Part shown: in pieces, positions 1-8,226 of the stretch | Layout of the letters: each line of letters opens with the position of its first letter | How positions within the stretch are numbered: the stretch's first letter is position 1 | From: Rhodocyclaceae bacterium | Lineage (GTDB): Bacteria > Pseudomonadota > Gammaproteobacteria > Burkholderiales > Rhodocyclaceae | Assembly: GCA_030824115.1 (NCBI GenBank) | Contig: JAVBYI010000001.1 | Coordinates: 62,001-126,000 of the forward strand | Direction: 5' to 3' | Length of the DNA stretch: 64,000 nucleotides | Program-made: the position numbers and the translations under genes | The notes under the pieces: model-generated | What the model was told of the DNA's origin: nothing | What the model saw: the letters and a program-made list of their open reading frames with translations, nothing else | The model's database searches: none

Positions 1-318
1 GATCAGCCGATCGAGCGCAGCCGCCTCGTCGAGGTCGGACATCTGGCTGCCAAACGAAATGGCGGCAGCTTGCATGTGATCCTGGCGCTGGCCGCGCATC
101 TCCATCGTCATGGTCACGAATGGGTGGTGTTCACGGCCACCCGGGAGTTGGTCGGCATTTTTGCTCGTCTGGGCTTGCCCTTGCTCGCCCTGGCCAAGGC
201 CGACCCTGCCCGCCTGGGTGACGCAGCCCGCGACTGGGGAAGCTATTACGATACCGAACCGGTGATTGTCGCCGGCCGCATCCGGCTGGCCCTGGAGCGA
301 CTGGGGAGAGCACCGTGA
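1..318 (+). CDS. Thermostable hemolysin family protein, 3' end only
   Basis: The frame is open from base 1, so the N-terminus lies outside the window. The visible ~105 residues begin DQPIERSRLVEVGHLA and contain WVVFTAT, a run resembling the C-terminal half of the thermostable (delta-VPH) hemolysin family, which has an acyltransferase-like core. The stop overlaps the GTG start of the ligase gene by 4 bp, so translation of the two is probably coupled. The family name comes from Vibrio; haemolytic activity should not be assumed. With its neighbours (ligase, oxidase, SDR) a role in making a small metabolite is more plausible. Family call from memory of the motif pattern; moderate confidence. Confidence 0.6.
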   Translation, partial: DQPIERSRLVEVGHLAAKRNGGSLHVILALAAHLHRHGHEWVVFTATRELVGIFARLGLPLLALAKADPARLGDAARDWGSYYDTEPVIVAGRIRLALERLGRAP

Positions 319-1790
319 ACGCAGCCTCCCTGCTCGATGCCATTGCGTCACAAGCCGACCGGACATTGCTGCGACAGGGGGACAGGGCGTGGACGGGGCA
401 ACAGTTGCTCGACGCGGCGACCGAATTCGGCCAGCAGTTGGTGTCGACACGGGTGTTGGGCGTGTTGGCGGACAATGGTCCCGCTTGGGCGATTGCCGAT
501 CTGGCGGCATGGCAGGGTGGCATCGTCCATCTGCCTTTGCCAACTTTCTTCAGCGCGCCACAGTTGATTCACGCCCTGAATGAAACCGGCTGCGACACGC
601 TTCTGACGGATCAGCCGCAACGCATCGAAGCGCTCGGCCTCGGTTTCTCGGTTGCAGATGGCTGGCTTGGCTTGTCCGTGCTGAAACGCTCATGTGCCGC
701 CATTCGTCTGCCGGCGGGAACAACGAAGATTTCTTTTACTTCCGGCAGTACCGGCAACCCCAAAGGGGTCTGTCTGAGTGCCGATGGCCTGTTCGACACC
801 GCCACCGCCGTGGCGCAGCGCCTCGGCGACCTGCCACTGCAAAGGCATCTGGCGGTGCTGCCCTTGGCGCTGTTGCTGGAGAATGTCGCCGGCCTGTATG
901 CGCCCTGGTTGCTCGGCAGTGAAGTCCGGCTGCCGGGGCTGGCCGACATGGGATGGCGCGGCATGGCGGGATTCGATCCGGCGGCCCTGCAGACCATGGC
1001 CGCCGGGACGGAGGCCAACAGCGTCATCCTCGTGCCGGAGCTGCTCAAGGCCTGGACCCTGTATCTGAAGGCAACGGGGCAGCAGGCACCCGCCAGCCTC
1101 GTCATGGTGGCCGTCGGGGGGGCGCACGTCAGCCCGGTGCTGCTGGCCGAAGCACGCTCACTCGGCATTCCGGCTTATCAGGGCTACGGGTTGACCGAAT
1201 GCGGTTCAGTAGTCAGCCTCAATCGCCCCGGCGACGACGGGCTTGCGGTCGGCAGGCCGCTGCAACATGCCCGTGTGTCGGTCACCAATGGTGAAGTGCA
1301 GGTCAAAACCCGTGCCTTCCTCGGTTATCTGAACGGTGGCAGCGCATGCAGCGATACTGCCTTCGCCACGGGCGACCTCGGGCATCTGGACGCGGATGGC
1401 CATCTCCATCTGTCGGGGCGCCGCAAGCATCTCCTGATCACTTCCTTTGGCCGCAACATTGCCCCTGAGTGGGTCGAGGCCGCGCTGCTGGCGCAACCGG
1501 CGATTGCCCAGGTACTGGTGGCTGGCGATGCCCGACCGTGGCTGAGCGCGCTGGTGGTACCCGCCAAGGGCCATGGGGAACAGGAAATCCGTCGGGCCAT
1601 CGCCGTCGCCAATGCCGCCTTGCCGGACTATGCCCGGATCGGGGGTTGGGCGCTTGCCGAAGCTTTTACGCTGCACAACGGCTTGAGCACCGGCAATGGC
1701 CGCCCGGTCCGTCAAGCCATTCTGAGACATCACGCCGCGCATATCGCGGCACTTTACGCAAGAGAGGAAACCCCTGATGAAGTTCTATGA
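315..1790 (+). CDS. AMP-forming acyl/aryl-CoA synthetase-like ligase
   Basis: A 491-residue ANL-superfamily adenylating enzyme. The phosphate-binding signature TSGSTGNPKG is near residue 140, YQGYGLTECG (the A5 motif) near residue 290, and TGDLGHLDADGHL (A7) followed by a GR-K motif near residue 350. The protein is short for an acyl-CoA synthetase (usually 500-560), mainly through a compact N-terminal domain. It starts with GTG inside the preceding gene's stop and overlaps the next gene by 14 bp, so it sits mid-operon. It should activate a carboxylic acid as an acyl-adenylate; substrate and final acceptor cannot be read from sequence. Confidence 0.8.
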   Translation: MNAASLLDAIASQADRTLLRQGDRAWTGQQLLDAATEFGQQLVSTRVLGVLADNGPAWAIADLAAWQGGIVHLPLPTFFSAPQLIHALNETGCDTLLTDQPQRIEALGLGFSVADGWLGLSVLKRSCAAIRLPAGTTKISFTSGSTGNPKGVCLSADGLFDTATAVAQRLGDLPLQRHLAVLPLALLLENVAGLYAPWLLGSEVRLPGLADMGWRGMAGFDPAALQTMAAGTEANSVILVPELLKAWTLYLKATGQQAPASLVMVAVGGAHVSPVLLAEARSLGIPAYQGYGLTECGSVVSLNRPGDDGLAVGRPLQHARVSVTNGEVQVKTRAFLGYLNGGSACSDTAFATGDLGHLDADGHLHLSGRRKHLLITSFGRNIAPEWVEAALLAQPAIAQVLVAGDARPWLSALVVPAKGHGEQEIRRAIAVANAALPDYARIGGWALAEAFTLHNGLSTGNGRPVRQAILRHHAAHIAALYAREETPDEVL

Positions 1791-2442
1791 GCAATTGATC
1801 GCGAACACGGCTGCTGATCGCCAGTATTTAATGTCAGCGCCGGTAATTGCCGATTGTCTGGAAGGACGCGTGACACAGAAAAGTTATCTGGCATTTCTCG
1901 AACAGGCCTATCACCACGTCAAGCACACGACGCCCCTGCTGATGTTGCTGGGCGGCGGCCTGCCCGAACGGCTGGCCTCGCTGCGGCGCGCTGTCGCCCA
2001 TTACATCGAGGAAGAAATCGGCCACGAAGAGTGGATTCTCAATGACATCGACGCGGCTGGCGGAAGTGCTGCAGCCGTGCGCACCAGCCAGCCCGGACTG
2101 CCCGCCGAACTGATGGTGGCCTATGCCTACGACCTCGTCAATCGCGGCAATCCGGCCGGATTCTTCGGTATGGTCTTCGTGCTCGAGGGAACCAGCGTCG
2201 CGCTGGCCTTGATGGCGGCCGACCGCATCCAGCAGGCGCTGGGCCTGCCTGACAGCGCCTTCTCCTATCTACGCTCGCATGGCACCCTGGATCTGGAACA
2301 CACCGCGTACCTCGGCACCTTGCTCGATCAGATGACGGCGGACGATCAAGCTGAAGTGTTGCGTTGCGCACGCATTTTCTTTCGCCTCTACGGCGACATC
2401 TTTCACAGCCTGCCTGCTTGGGAAGCGGCGTCATGCAACTGA
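1777..2442 (+). CDS. TenA/PqqC-like haem-oxygenase-fold oxidase
   Basis: A 221-residue all-helical protein of the TenA/PqqC/haem-oxygenase-like fold. Potential metal ligands are spread as in haem-oxygenase-like diiron oxidases: an E..H pair in EQAYHHVKH (near residues 38-45), EEEIGHEEW (near residues 78-86) and LDLEHTAYLG near the C-terminus. That pattern favours a diiron oxidase over a thiamin-salvage TenA, and no thi genes are nearby. It overlaps the ligase (14 bp) and the SDR (10 bp), so the four genes are almost certainly co-transcribed. The ligand reading is by eye; a structural model would settle it. Confidence 0.7.
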   Translation: MKFYEQLIANTAADRQYLMSAPVIADCLEGRVTQKSYLAFLEQAYHHVKHTTPLLMLLGGGLPERLASLRRAVAHYIEEEIGHEEWILNDIDAAGGSAAAVRTSQPGLPAELMVAYAYDLVNRGNPAGFFGMVFVLEGTSVALALMAADRIQQALGLPDSAFSYLRSHGTLDLEHTAYLGTLLDQMTADDQAEVLRCARIFFRLYGDIFHSLPAWEAASCN

Positions 2443-3218
2443 ACGGGGCACGCATTCTCCTTACCGGTGCCACGGGCGGTCTGGGACAGGCATTGGCCCA
2501 CCAGCTGGCCGCAGCCGGGGCCTCTCTGCTGCTGGCAGGACGCGACAACGGTCGGCTGGCGGCCTCAATCATGATGTTAACGGGACGGCACAGCACGGTA
2601 CGTGCCGACCTCACGCGCCCGGAGGGCATCGCCGCAGCGGCCGGCGCGGCACGCGAGTTTGGCGTAAACCTGCTGATCAACAATGCGGGTATCGGTTGCT
2701 TCGGTCTCTACGAACAGCAGGCATGGCCGCAGATTGCCGACGTGCTGGCGGCTAATCTCGCCGCCCCGATGCACCTGACTCACGCCCTCCTGCCCGACCT
2801 GAAGGCGGCGCCCAACGCCATGGTCGTCAATATCGGCTCGACTTTTGGGAGTCTGCCGTTTCCCGGCTTTGCCGCCTATTCGGCGGCCAAGGCGGGCTTG
2901 CGCGGTTTTTCCCAGGCACTGCGCCGCGAGCTGGCCGACACGCAGGTTTCGGTGATCCATGTCGCCCCACGGGCCATCGACACGCCCCTGAATTCGCCGG
3001 CTGTGAATGCCCTGAACCGGGCTTTGAAGAACCAGAGCGATACCGCTGAAACGGTTGCTCGCCAAGTGATCGACGCCATCCAGCAGGATCTACAGGAATG
3101 TCATTTGGGCTTTCCGGAAAAGCTGTTTGCCTGGCTGAATGGCATTGCGCCCGCACTGATCGATCGCGGACTCGCCGGCAAGCTGGCCACCATCAAGTCG
3201 TTTGCCCCCACCCGTTGA
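2433..3218 (+). CDS. Short-chain dehydrogenase/reductase
   Basis: A classical SDR of 261 residues. The Rossmann motif TGATGGLG is near the N-terminus, NNAG near residue 90, a catalytic serine in NIGSTFGS, and YSAAK (Tyr and Lys of the active site) near residue 150. I start it at the ATG at 2433 because the SDR fold begins there (MQLNGARILLTGATGG); a longer in-frame extension to 2364 lies inside the preceding gene. It likely reduces a carbonyl with NAD(P)H as the last enzyme of the ligase-oxidase cluster. Substrate unknown. Confidence 0.85.
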   Translation: MQLNGARILLTGATGGLGQALAHQLAAAGASLLLAGRDNGRLAASIMMLTGRHSTVRADLTRPEGIAAAAGAAREFGVNLLINNAGIGCFGLYEQQAWPQIADVLAANLAAPMHLTHALLPDLKAAPNAMVVNIGSTFGSLPFPGFAAYSAAKAGLRGFSQALRRELADTQVSVIHVAPRAIDTPLNSPAVNALNRALKNQSDTAETVARQVIDAIQQDLQECHLGFPEKLFAWLNGIAPALIDRGLAGKLATIKSFAPTR

Positions 3219-3235
3219 ACCAGAAAGGAGCCGCA

Positions 3236-3898
3236 ATGAACGCACAAGCCATCACCCGCATCCTGATCGCCCTCGCCACCCTGATGTTTTCATCTCTGAG
3301 CCTGGCCGCCACCCCGGAGGAGGTCATTCGCCCCATCCAGGATCGCTGGGCGGAGATCAAGTATCGTCTGCCCGAAGCCCAGCAGGCCGATCAATACCGC
3401 GCGCTGGCCGAGCAGGCCCGCAAGCTGGTCGAGAACCATCCGGCCACCGCCGAAGTGCTGATCTGGGAGGGCATCGTGCTATCCAGCGAAGCGGGGGTGC
3501 GTGGCGGCTTGGGCGCCCTGTCCCTCGTCAAGGAAGCACGCGACCGTCTGGAAGCGGCACTCAAACTCAACGACAAGGCCTTGAACGGATCGGCCTATAC
3601 CAGTCTGGCCACCCTGTACGCCAAGGTGCCGGGCTGGCCGATCGGCTTTGGCGACAAAGAACGCGCCGATGCCTATTTCAAGAAATCGCTGGTCATCAAT
3701 CCGGACGGCATCGATCCCAATTTCTTCTACGGGGAGTATCTTGCCGAGCGCGATCAGGTGCGTGAAGCACGGACCTATCTCGAAACGGCCCTGAAAGCAC
3801 CGGGGCGCCCCGGTCGGGAGTTGGCCGATAGCGGCCGGCGTCAGGAAATTCAGGCCATGATGAAGAAGCTGGAAAAGCTGGAGAGGGAGACCCGTTAG
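3236..3898 (+). CDS. Exported TPR-like protein
   Basis: A 220-residue protein with a signal peptide (MNAQAITRILIALATL..., cleavage probably after SLAA near residue 24), so it is likely periplasmic. The remainder is helical with TPR-type spacing (AKVPGWPIGFGDKERADAYFKKSL). The ATG at 3236 follows an AAAGGAG ribosome-binding site; a longer reading to 3098 lacks one and lies inside the SDR gene. The stop abuts the TTG start of the response regulator, linking it to the two-component system. Exact role unknown. Confidence 0.7.
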   Translation: MNAQAITRILIALATLMFSSLSLAATPEEVIRPIQDRWAEIKYRLPEAQQADQYRALAEQARKLVENHPATAEVLIWEGIVLSSEAGVRGGLGALSLVKEARDRLEAALKLNDKALNGSAYTSLATLYAKVPGWPIGFGDKERADAYFKKSLVINPDGIDPNFFYGEYLAERDQVREARTYLETALKAPGRPGRELADSGRRQEIQAMMKKLEKLERETR

Positions 3899-4561
3899 TT
3901 GCGTGCCCTGTTGGTCGAAGATGATGCCCTGCTTGGGGATGGCATTCGTGCCGGCCTCAAGCTGGCCGACTTTGCCGTCGACTGGGTCCGCGATGGTGAT
4001 ACGGCACGCCGCGCGCTGCTCGATCAGTCCTACGACATCTGCGTGCTGGATCTCGGCCTGCCGCAACGCGATGGCCTGTCGCTGCTGAAAGAGCTGCGCG
4101 CACGCGGCAGCAGTCTGCCGGTATTGATCCTGACGGCACGGGACACCAGTGAGGACAAGGTGGCCGGGCTTGATGCCGGGGCTGACGACTACCTCACCAA
4201 ACCCTTCGACCTGCCGGAATTGCAGGCCCGCTTGCGGGCATTGGTGCGACGCGCCAGCGGATCGGCCGGCCCGGTCCTGCAGCACGCCGGCGTCGCGCTC
4301 GACCCGGCCACCAAACGTGTCAGCCTGAATGGCGAACTCATCGGCCTTTCGGCACGCGAATATGCGCTCCTGTATGACCTGCTCGGCCACAAGCAACACA
4401 TCCGTACGCGCGCGCAACTGGAAGAAAGTCTCTACGCCTGGGGCGAGGAGGCCGAGAGCAATACCGTCGAGGTCTATATCCATCACCTGCGCAAAAAGCT
4501 CGGGGCAAACTTCATTCGCACGGTGCGCGGCCTCGGTTACCAGCTTGGTGAAGAGGAATAG
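3899..4561 (+). CDS. OmpR-family response regulator (QseB/PmrA-like)
   Basis: A 220-residue regulator with an N-terminal receiver: acidic pocket E7-D8-D9, phospho-acceptor D51 in CVLDLGLP, T79 and K101. A C-terminal winged helix begins near residue 125 and ends NFIRTVRGLGYQLG. The start is TTG immediately after the TAG of the TPR gene, so translation is probably coupled. It is followed 2 bp later by its sensor kinase. This is a standard transcriptional two-component pair; the inducing signal and target promoters cannot be read here. Confidence 0.93.
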   Translation: MRALLVEDDALLGDGIRAGLKLADFAVDWVRDGDTARRALLDQSYDICVLDLGLPQRDGLSLLKELRARGSSLPVLILTARDTSEDKVAGLDAGADDYLTKPFDLPELQARLRALVRRASGSAGPVLQHAGVALDPATKRVSLNGELIGLSAREYALLYDLLGHKQHIRTRAQLEESLYAWGEEAESNTVEVYIHHLRKKLGANFIRTVRGLGYQLGEEE

Positions 4562-4563
4562 CG

Positions 4564-5934
4564 ATGGCCATCCTGGGGTATCGCATCCGCTCGCTGCGCC
4601 ATCTGCTCCTGCTCCTGGTGTCGGTCGTCATCCTCCTCATCTGGGGCACCGCCGCCGCCCTGAGTTACCGCCAGGCACGTCACGAAGTTCAGGAACTGAT
4701 GGATGATCAGATGGCCCAGTCGGCCGCCCTGATACTGGCGCAGGCAACGCATAATCCAGCGCATCTGGTTGATCTGGCCACCGAAACGGCGCTGCTGCTG
4801 GGCGCCCTCAAGCAGCAAAACATACTGCCGCTGGAATTCTCAATCAGCCAGGGCGATGGCAGCATCCTGGTGCGCTCGTCGCATGGTCCGGCCGCTGGGC
4901 ACCCGCCGGAGCTGGGTTATGCCAACATCGACCATGAAGGAGAACGCTGGCGCAGCCTGATCATGGCCACGCCGGATGACCGTTACCGCATTCAGGTCGC
5001 ACAGTCGATCCGCTTGCGCAACGAAGAGGCTCTCGAAATTGCCACCAAGACAGTGTTGCCGCTGGCCCTGTTCATTCCGGTCCTGCTGGGTCTGGTGTAC
5101 TGGTCGGTGCGACGCGGGCTGCGGCCACTCGATGATCTCGCCGCGCAGGTCGCCACCCGCTCGTCGGACAATTTGCAGGGGCTGGATGACAACCGGGCGC
5201 CGCTGGAAGCAAAACCGCTGGTGACGGCGCTCAACCGCCTGCTCCGGCGACTGGGCGAGACGCTGGCAAACGAACGGCGCTTTACGGCAGATGCTGCCCA
5301 CGAACTACGCACCCCCCTGGCCGCCGTGAAGATTCATGCACAAGTGGCATTGGCAAGCCACGACGAAGCACAACGGCATGCCCTGCACCAGGTCGTGTCG
5401 GGAACGGAGCGGGCGACCCGACTGGTCGAGCAGTTGTTGCGGCTGGCACGTCTGGACCCCCTTGCCAGACTGCCCGACCCACGTCCGATCGATCTGAGCT
5501 CACTGGCCAAAGCGCTGGTCGAACAGGCACGGCAGCTTGCACCGGAACGTCACGATGATGTGCAAATCGACACGCCAGCCGAGAAAATTCTGGTCGACGG
5601 CAATGCCGACCTGCTGGAACTTGCGGTACGCAACCTGCTCGATAATGCCCTGCGTTACAGCACACCGGGGACGCAGGTGAGCGTGTTTGCCGGCATCGAC
5701 CACGGATCGGCCGTCTGCGGCGTCCGCGATAACGGCCCCGGGGTTGCCGCAACCGAATTGCCCAGGATCATCGAGCGCTTCTATCGCGGGCGCAATACCA
5801 CAGCCGAAGGCAGCGGCCTCGGGCTGGCCATCGTACGGCGCATTGCCGAACTCCACGGCGCCCGACTCGAAGTCGAGAATCTGTCCGCCGGCGGTTTTCT
5901 GGCCCGGTTACGCTGGCCGGCCGCATCGTACTGA
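4564..5934 (+). CDS. Sensor histidine kinase (QseC-like)
   Basis: A 456-residue membrane kinase. Transmembrane helix 1 is about residues 13-35, followed by a ~130-residue periplasmic domain and helix 2 about residues 160-180. A HAMP-like segment leads to the HisKA box with phospho-accepting H246 (AAHELRTPLAA). The ATPase domain shows the N box (NLLDNALRY), G1 (DNGPG), an F box and G2 (GSGLGLAIV). It is partnered with the upstream response regulator. The dispersed repeat begins 11 bp after its stop. Confidence 0.93.
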   Translation: MAILGYRIRSLRHLLLLLVSVVILLIWGTAAALSYRQARHEVQELMDDQMAQSAALILAQATHNPAHLVDLATETALLLGALKQQNILPLEFSISQGDGSILVRSSHGPAAGHPPELGYANIDHEGERWRSLIMATPDDRYRIQVAQSIRLRNEEALEIATKTVLPLALFIPVLLGLVYWSVRRGLRPLDDLAAQVATRSSDNLQGLDDNRAPLEAKPLVTALNRLLRRLGETLANERRFTADAAHELRTPLAAVKIHAQVALASHDEAQRHALHQVVSGTERATRLVEQLLRLARLDPLARLPDPRPIDLSSLAKALVEQARQLAPERHDDVQIDTPAEKILVDGNADLLELAVRNLLDNALRYSTPGTQVSVFAGIDHGSAVCGVRDNGPGVAATELPRIIERFYRGRNTTAEGSGLGLAIVRRIAELHGARLEVENLSAGGFLARLRWPAASY

Positions 5935-5945
5935 CAAAGCGGCAG

Positions 5946-5971
5946 GAAAAGTCGGCTCTGGTGAGACGGCA
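5946..5971 (+). repeat. Dispersed 26-bp repeat, divergent copy
   Basis: A diverged copy of the repeat whose three perfect copies are at 51945, 57128 and 60904; it differs at about five positions but keeps GAAAAGTCGG at one end and GACGGCA at the other. It lies in the 91-bp gap between the sensor kinase and ubiB. Confidence 0.55.
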
Positions 5972-6025
5972 AGTCCGCTGGCGGTTCAATGTTAAAGTGC
6001 GCGCTCTCCAAGTTTTCCTGACATC

Positions 6026-7579
6026 GTGCGCCTTTTCCGCCTAGCCAAAATCGTCCGCGTCGGCCTCACCTTCGGCCTCGACCGCCTGATCGTTGAACAC
6101 GATCCCGACAGCCGCCTTGCCTGGCCGCTCGGTCTCATCAATGGCTTGCTGTTCTGGCGCGACCTGTCCGCCTCGCGGGCCGTGCGCCTGCGTCAGGCGC
6201 TTGAAGCATTGGGGCCGATCTTCGTCAAGTTCGGCCAAGTGCTGTCGACCCGCCGCGATCTGCTACCCGCCGACCTTGCCGACGAACTGGCGCTGTTGCA
6301 GGATCGCGTCCCGCCCTACCCGGCCGATCAAGCCATCGCCGAAATCGAGGCCAGCTTTGGTCAGCCGCTCGCCGCCATTTTCGCTTCCTTCGAACGCGAG
6401 CCGGTTGCTTCGGCCTCAGTTGCGCAAGTCCACTTTGCCACCTTGCGCGCCGAACACGGCAGTCGTGAAGTCGCCGTCAAAGTGCTACGCCCCGGCATCG
6501 AACCTGTGATCGCCCACGACATTGCCCTGCTCGATACCTTTGCCGGGCTGCTGGAGCGTTTCTGGAGCGACGGCAAGCGTCTCAAGCCGCGCGAGGTGGT
6601 CGCCGAATTTGCCAAGCATCTCGGCGATGAACTGGACCTGATGCGCGAAGCGGCCAACTGCTCACAGTTGCGCCGCAATTTTTCAGGCTCGACACTGCTG
6701 CTGGTACCCGAGGTACATTGGGATTACTGCACCCACTCGGTGATGACCATGGAGCGCATGCACGGCCTGCCCATGGGCCAGATCGAACGCATGCGCAGTG
6801 CCGGCATCGACCTCAAGGCGCTATCGCGCGCCGGCGTCGAAATCTTTTTCACGCAGGTATTCCGCGACGGGTTTTTTCATGCCGACATGCACCCCGGCAA
6901 TATCCTCGTTTCGGACGATCCGGCTACCTTCAACCGCTACATTGCGCTCGATTTCGGCATCGTCGGCACGCTCACCGAGACCGACAAGAGTTACCTGGCC
7001 ATCAACTTCCTCGCCTTCTTCCAGCGTGACTACAAGCGCGTCGCCGAGGCGCACATCGAGTCCGGCTGGGCGCCGAAGGACACCCGCGTCGATGAACTCG
7101 AAGCCGCCGTGCGCGCCGTCTGCGAACCGATTTTCGACCGGCCGCTCAAGGAAATCTCGTTCGGCAAGGTGCTGCTGCGCCTGTTCCAGACCTCACGTCG
7201 CTTCAATGTCGAAATCCAGCCGCAACTGGTGCTGTTGCAGAAAACCCTGCTCAACATCGAAGGCCTCGGCCGCCAGCTCGACCCTGACCTCGACCTGTGG
7301 CAAACCGCCAAGCCCTTCCTCGAACGCTGGATGCACGAGCAGGTGGGCTGGCGCGGATTGGTCAATCATGTCAAGCGCGAGGGTCCACAGTGGGCCACGC
7401 TGCTACCGCAACTGCCGCGCCTAGCGCATCAGGCCTTGACGCAGGCCAACGCCCGCGAAACCGCTGCCGAAGAAATTGCCCGGCTGCGCGAAGCGGCGGC
7501 CGGCAATCGGCAACTGGCCCTCTCGGCAATACTGCTCGCGGCGTTGGCGCTGCTGGTTGCCGCCCTGCCCTTGCTTTAG
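6026..7579 (+). CDS. ubiB: UbiB, ABC1/ADCK-type kinase-like protein for ubiquinone biosynthesis
   Basis: A 517-residue protein of the UbiB/COQ8 family, required for aerobic ubiquinone biosynthesis, probably as an ATPase that helps lipid intermediates reach the membrane enzymes. Seen: the family KxGQ motif in [11 protein letters not shown], an Ala-rich loop region (SVAQVH), VAVKVLRP with the ATP-binding lysine, HADMHPGN, the metal-binding DFG in LDFGIVG, and two hydrophobic C-terminal helices ending LLVAALPLL. The start is GTG at 6026. Length is near the usual ~520-545. It converges on the downstream gene with a 26-bp gap. Confidence 0.95.
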   Translation: MRLFRLAKIVRVGLTFGLDRLIVEHDPDSRLAWPLGLINGLLFWRDLSASRAVRLRQALEALGPIFVKFGQVLSTRRDLLPADLADELALLQDRVPPYPADQAIAEIEASFGQPLAAIFASFEREPVASASVAQVHFATLRAEHGSREVAVKVLRPGIEPVIAHDIALLDTFAGLLERFWSDGKRLKPREVVAEFAKHLGDELDLMREAANCSQLRRNFSGSTLLLVPEVHWDYCTHSVMTMERMHGLPMGQIERMRSAGIDLKALSRAGVEIFFTQVFRDGFFHADMHPGNILVSDDPATFNRYIALDFGIVGTLTETDKSYLAINFLAFFQRDYKRVAEAHIESGWAPKDTRVDELEAAVRAVCEPIFDRPLKEISFGKVLLRLFQTSRRFNVEIQPQLVLLQKTLLNIEGLGRQLDPDLDLWQTAKPFLERWMHEQVGWRGLVNHVKREGPQWATLLPQLPRLAHQALTQANARETAAEEIARLREAAAGNRQLALSAILLAALALLVAALPLL

Positions 7580-7605
7580 AAATAAGGTCGCCTGGGTACC
7601 CAAGC

Positions 7606-8061
7606 TTAGGCAGACAGGTACTCGACCAGCATGCCCGAGGTACGGCGCAAGCGCCGCGACAGCAGCTTGGCAAGGTTAAACATGAAGCGGTAGGCCAGCA
7701 GCGGCGCCTCTTCGGCCATTTGCTGCAGGCCGCCATCATTGAGCGTGAGCATCACGCAGTCCGTATCGGCCATGCAGGTCGCCGAGCGCCGCTCGCGATC
7801 CAGCAGCGCCATTTCGCCCACGATGCGGCCACGGCCCTCATGGCACAGCAGATGGGAACCATGCTCGCCGCCCTTGAAGATCGACAACCGGCCTTCGGCA
7901 AGGATCAGCATGTGATCGCCCGGGTCGCCTTCGGCAAACACCACCTCACCCTGGCGCTTCTTGATCTGCGTCAGAAAGCGGCCGATCATCTTCAGTTCGG
8001 CGTAGGAAAATTCCCGAAACAACTCGAGTCCGTCAAGCACATCAGCAGCGTTAATGGTCAT
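7606..8061 (-). CDS. Cyclic nucleotide-binding domain protein
   Basis: A 151-residue single-domain protein with a CRP/PKA-type cNMP-binding fold. The phosphate-binding cassette appears as GRIVGEMALLDRERRSAT, which keeps the G-E-x-A/L..R-S-A pattern of functional pockets. There is no HTH, so it is not a CRP regulator; it probably acts as a stand-alone sensor or partner subunit. I chose the ATG at 8061 because the domain starts there; the upstream extension lies in the intergenic region. It is divergent from cimA. Confidence 0.8.
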   Translation of the reverse strand: MTINAADVLDGLELFREFSYAELKMIGRFLTQIKKRQGEVVFAEGDPGDHMLILAEGRLSIFKGGEHGSHLLCHEGRGRIVGEMALLDRERRSATCMADTDCVMLTLNDGGLQQMAEEAPLLAYRFMFNLAKLLSRRLRRTSGMLVEYLSA

Positions 8062-8116
8062 GGTGGCGGTAATTCCGGTGTTGGTGGCAACGGTATCGAT
8101 TCTGTCTGATCCCGTA

Positions 8117-8135
8117 TTGGTGAATACTGTACCAA
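8117..8135. promoter_or_regulatory. Inverted repeat in the divergent cNMP-protein / cimA promoter region
   Basis: TTGGT and ACCAA face each other with a 9-base spacer in the 165-bp gap between the divergent genes. The position suits an operator, but five-base arms occur easily by chance. Confidence 0.25.
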
Positions 8136-8226
8136 AGTAATGGATCAGGCAGCCGGTGATTCTGCCGCAGCAGCCCAAGGCCAAAGCGGTAAAATTTCAA
8201 CTCGAAGCCCCTTCCCCCGAATTTTC

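Noticed and set aside
8117..8135. FNR or CRP site in front of cimA
   Set aside because: The arms TTGGT/ACCAA do not fit TTGAT-N4-ATCAA or TGTGA-N6-TCACA, so only a generic inverted repeat is reported.
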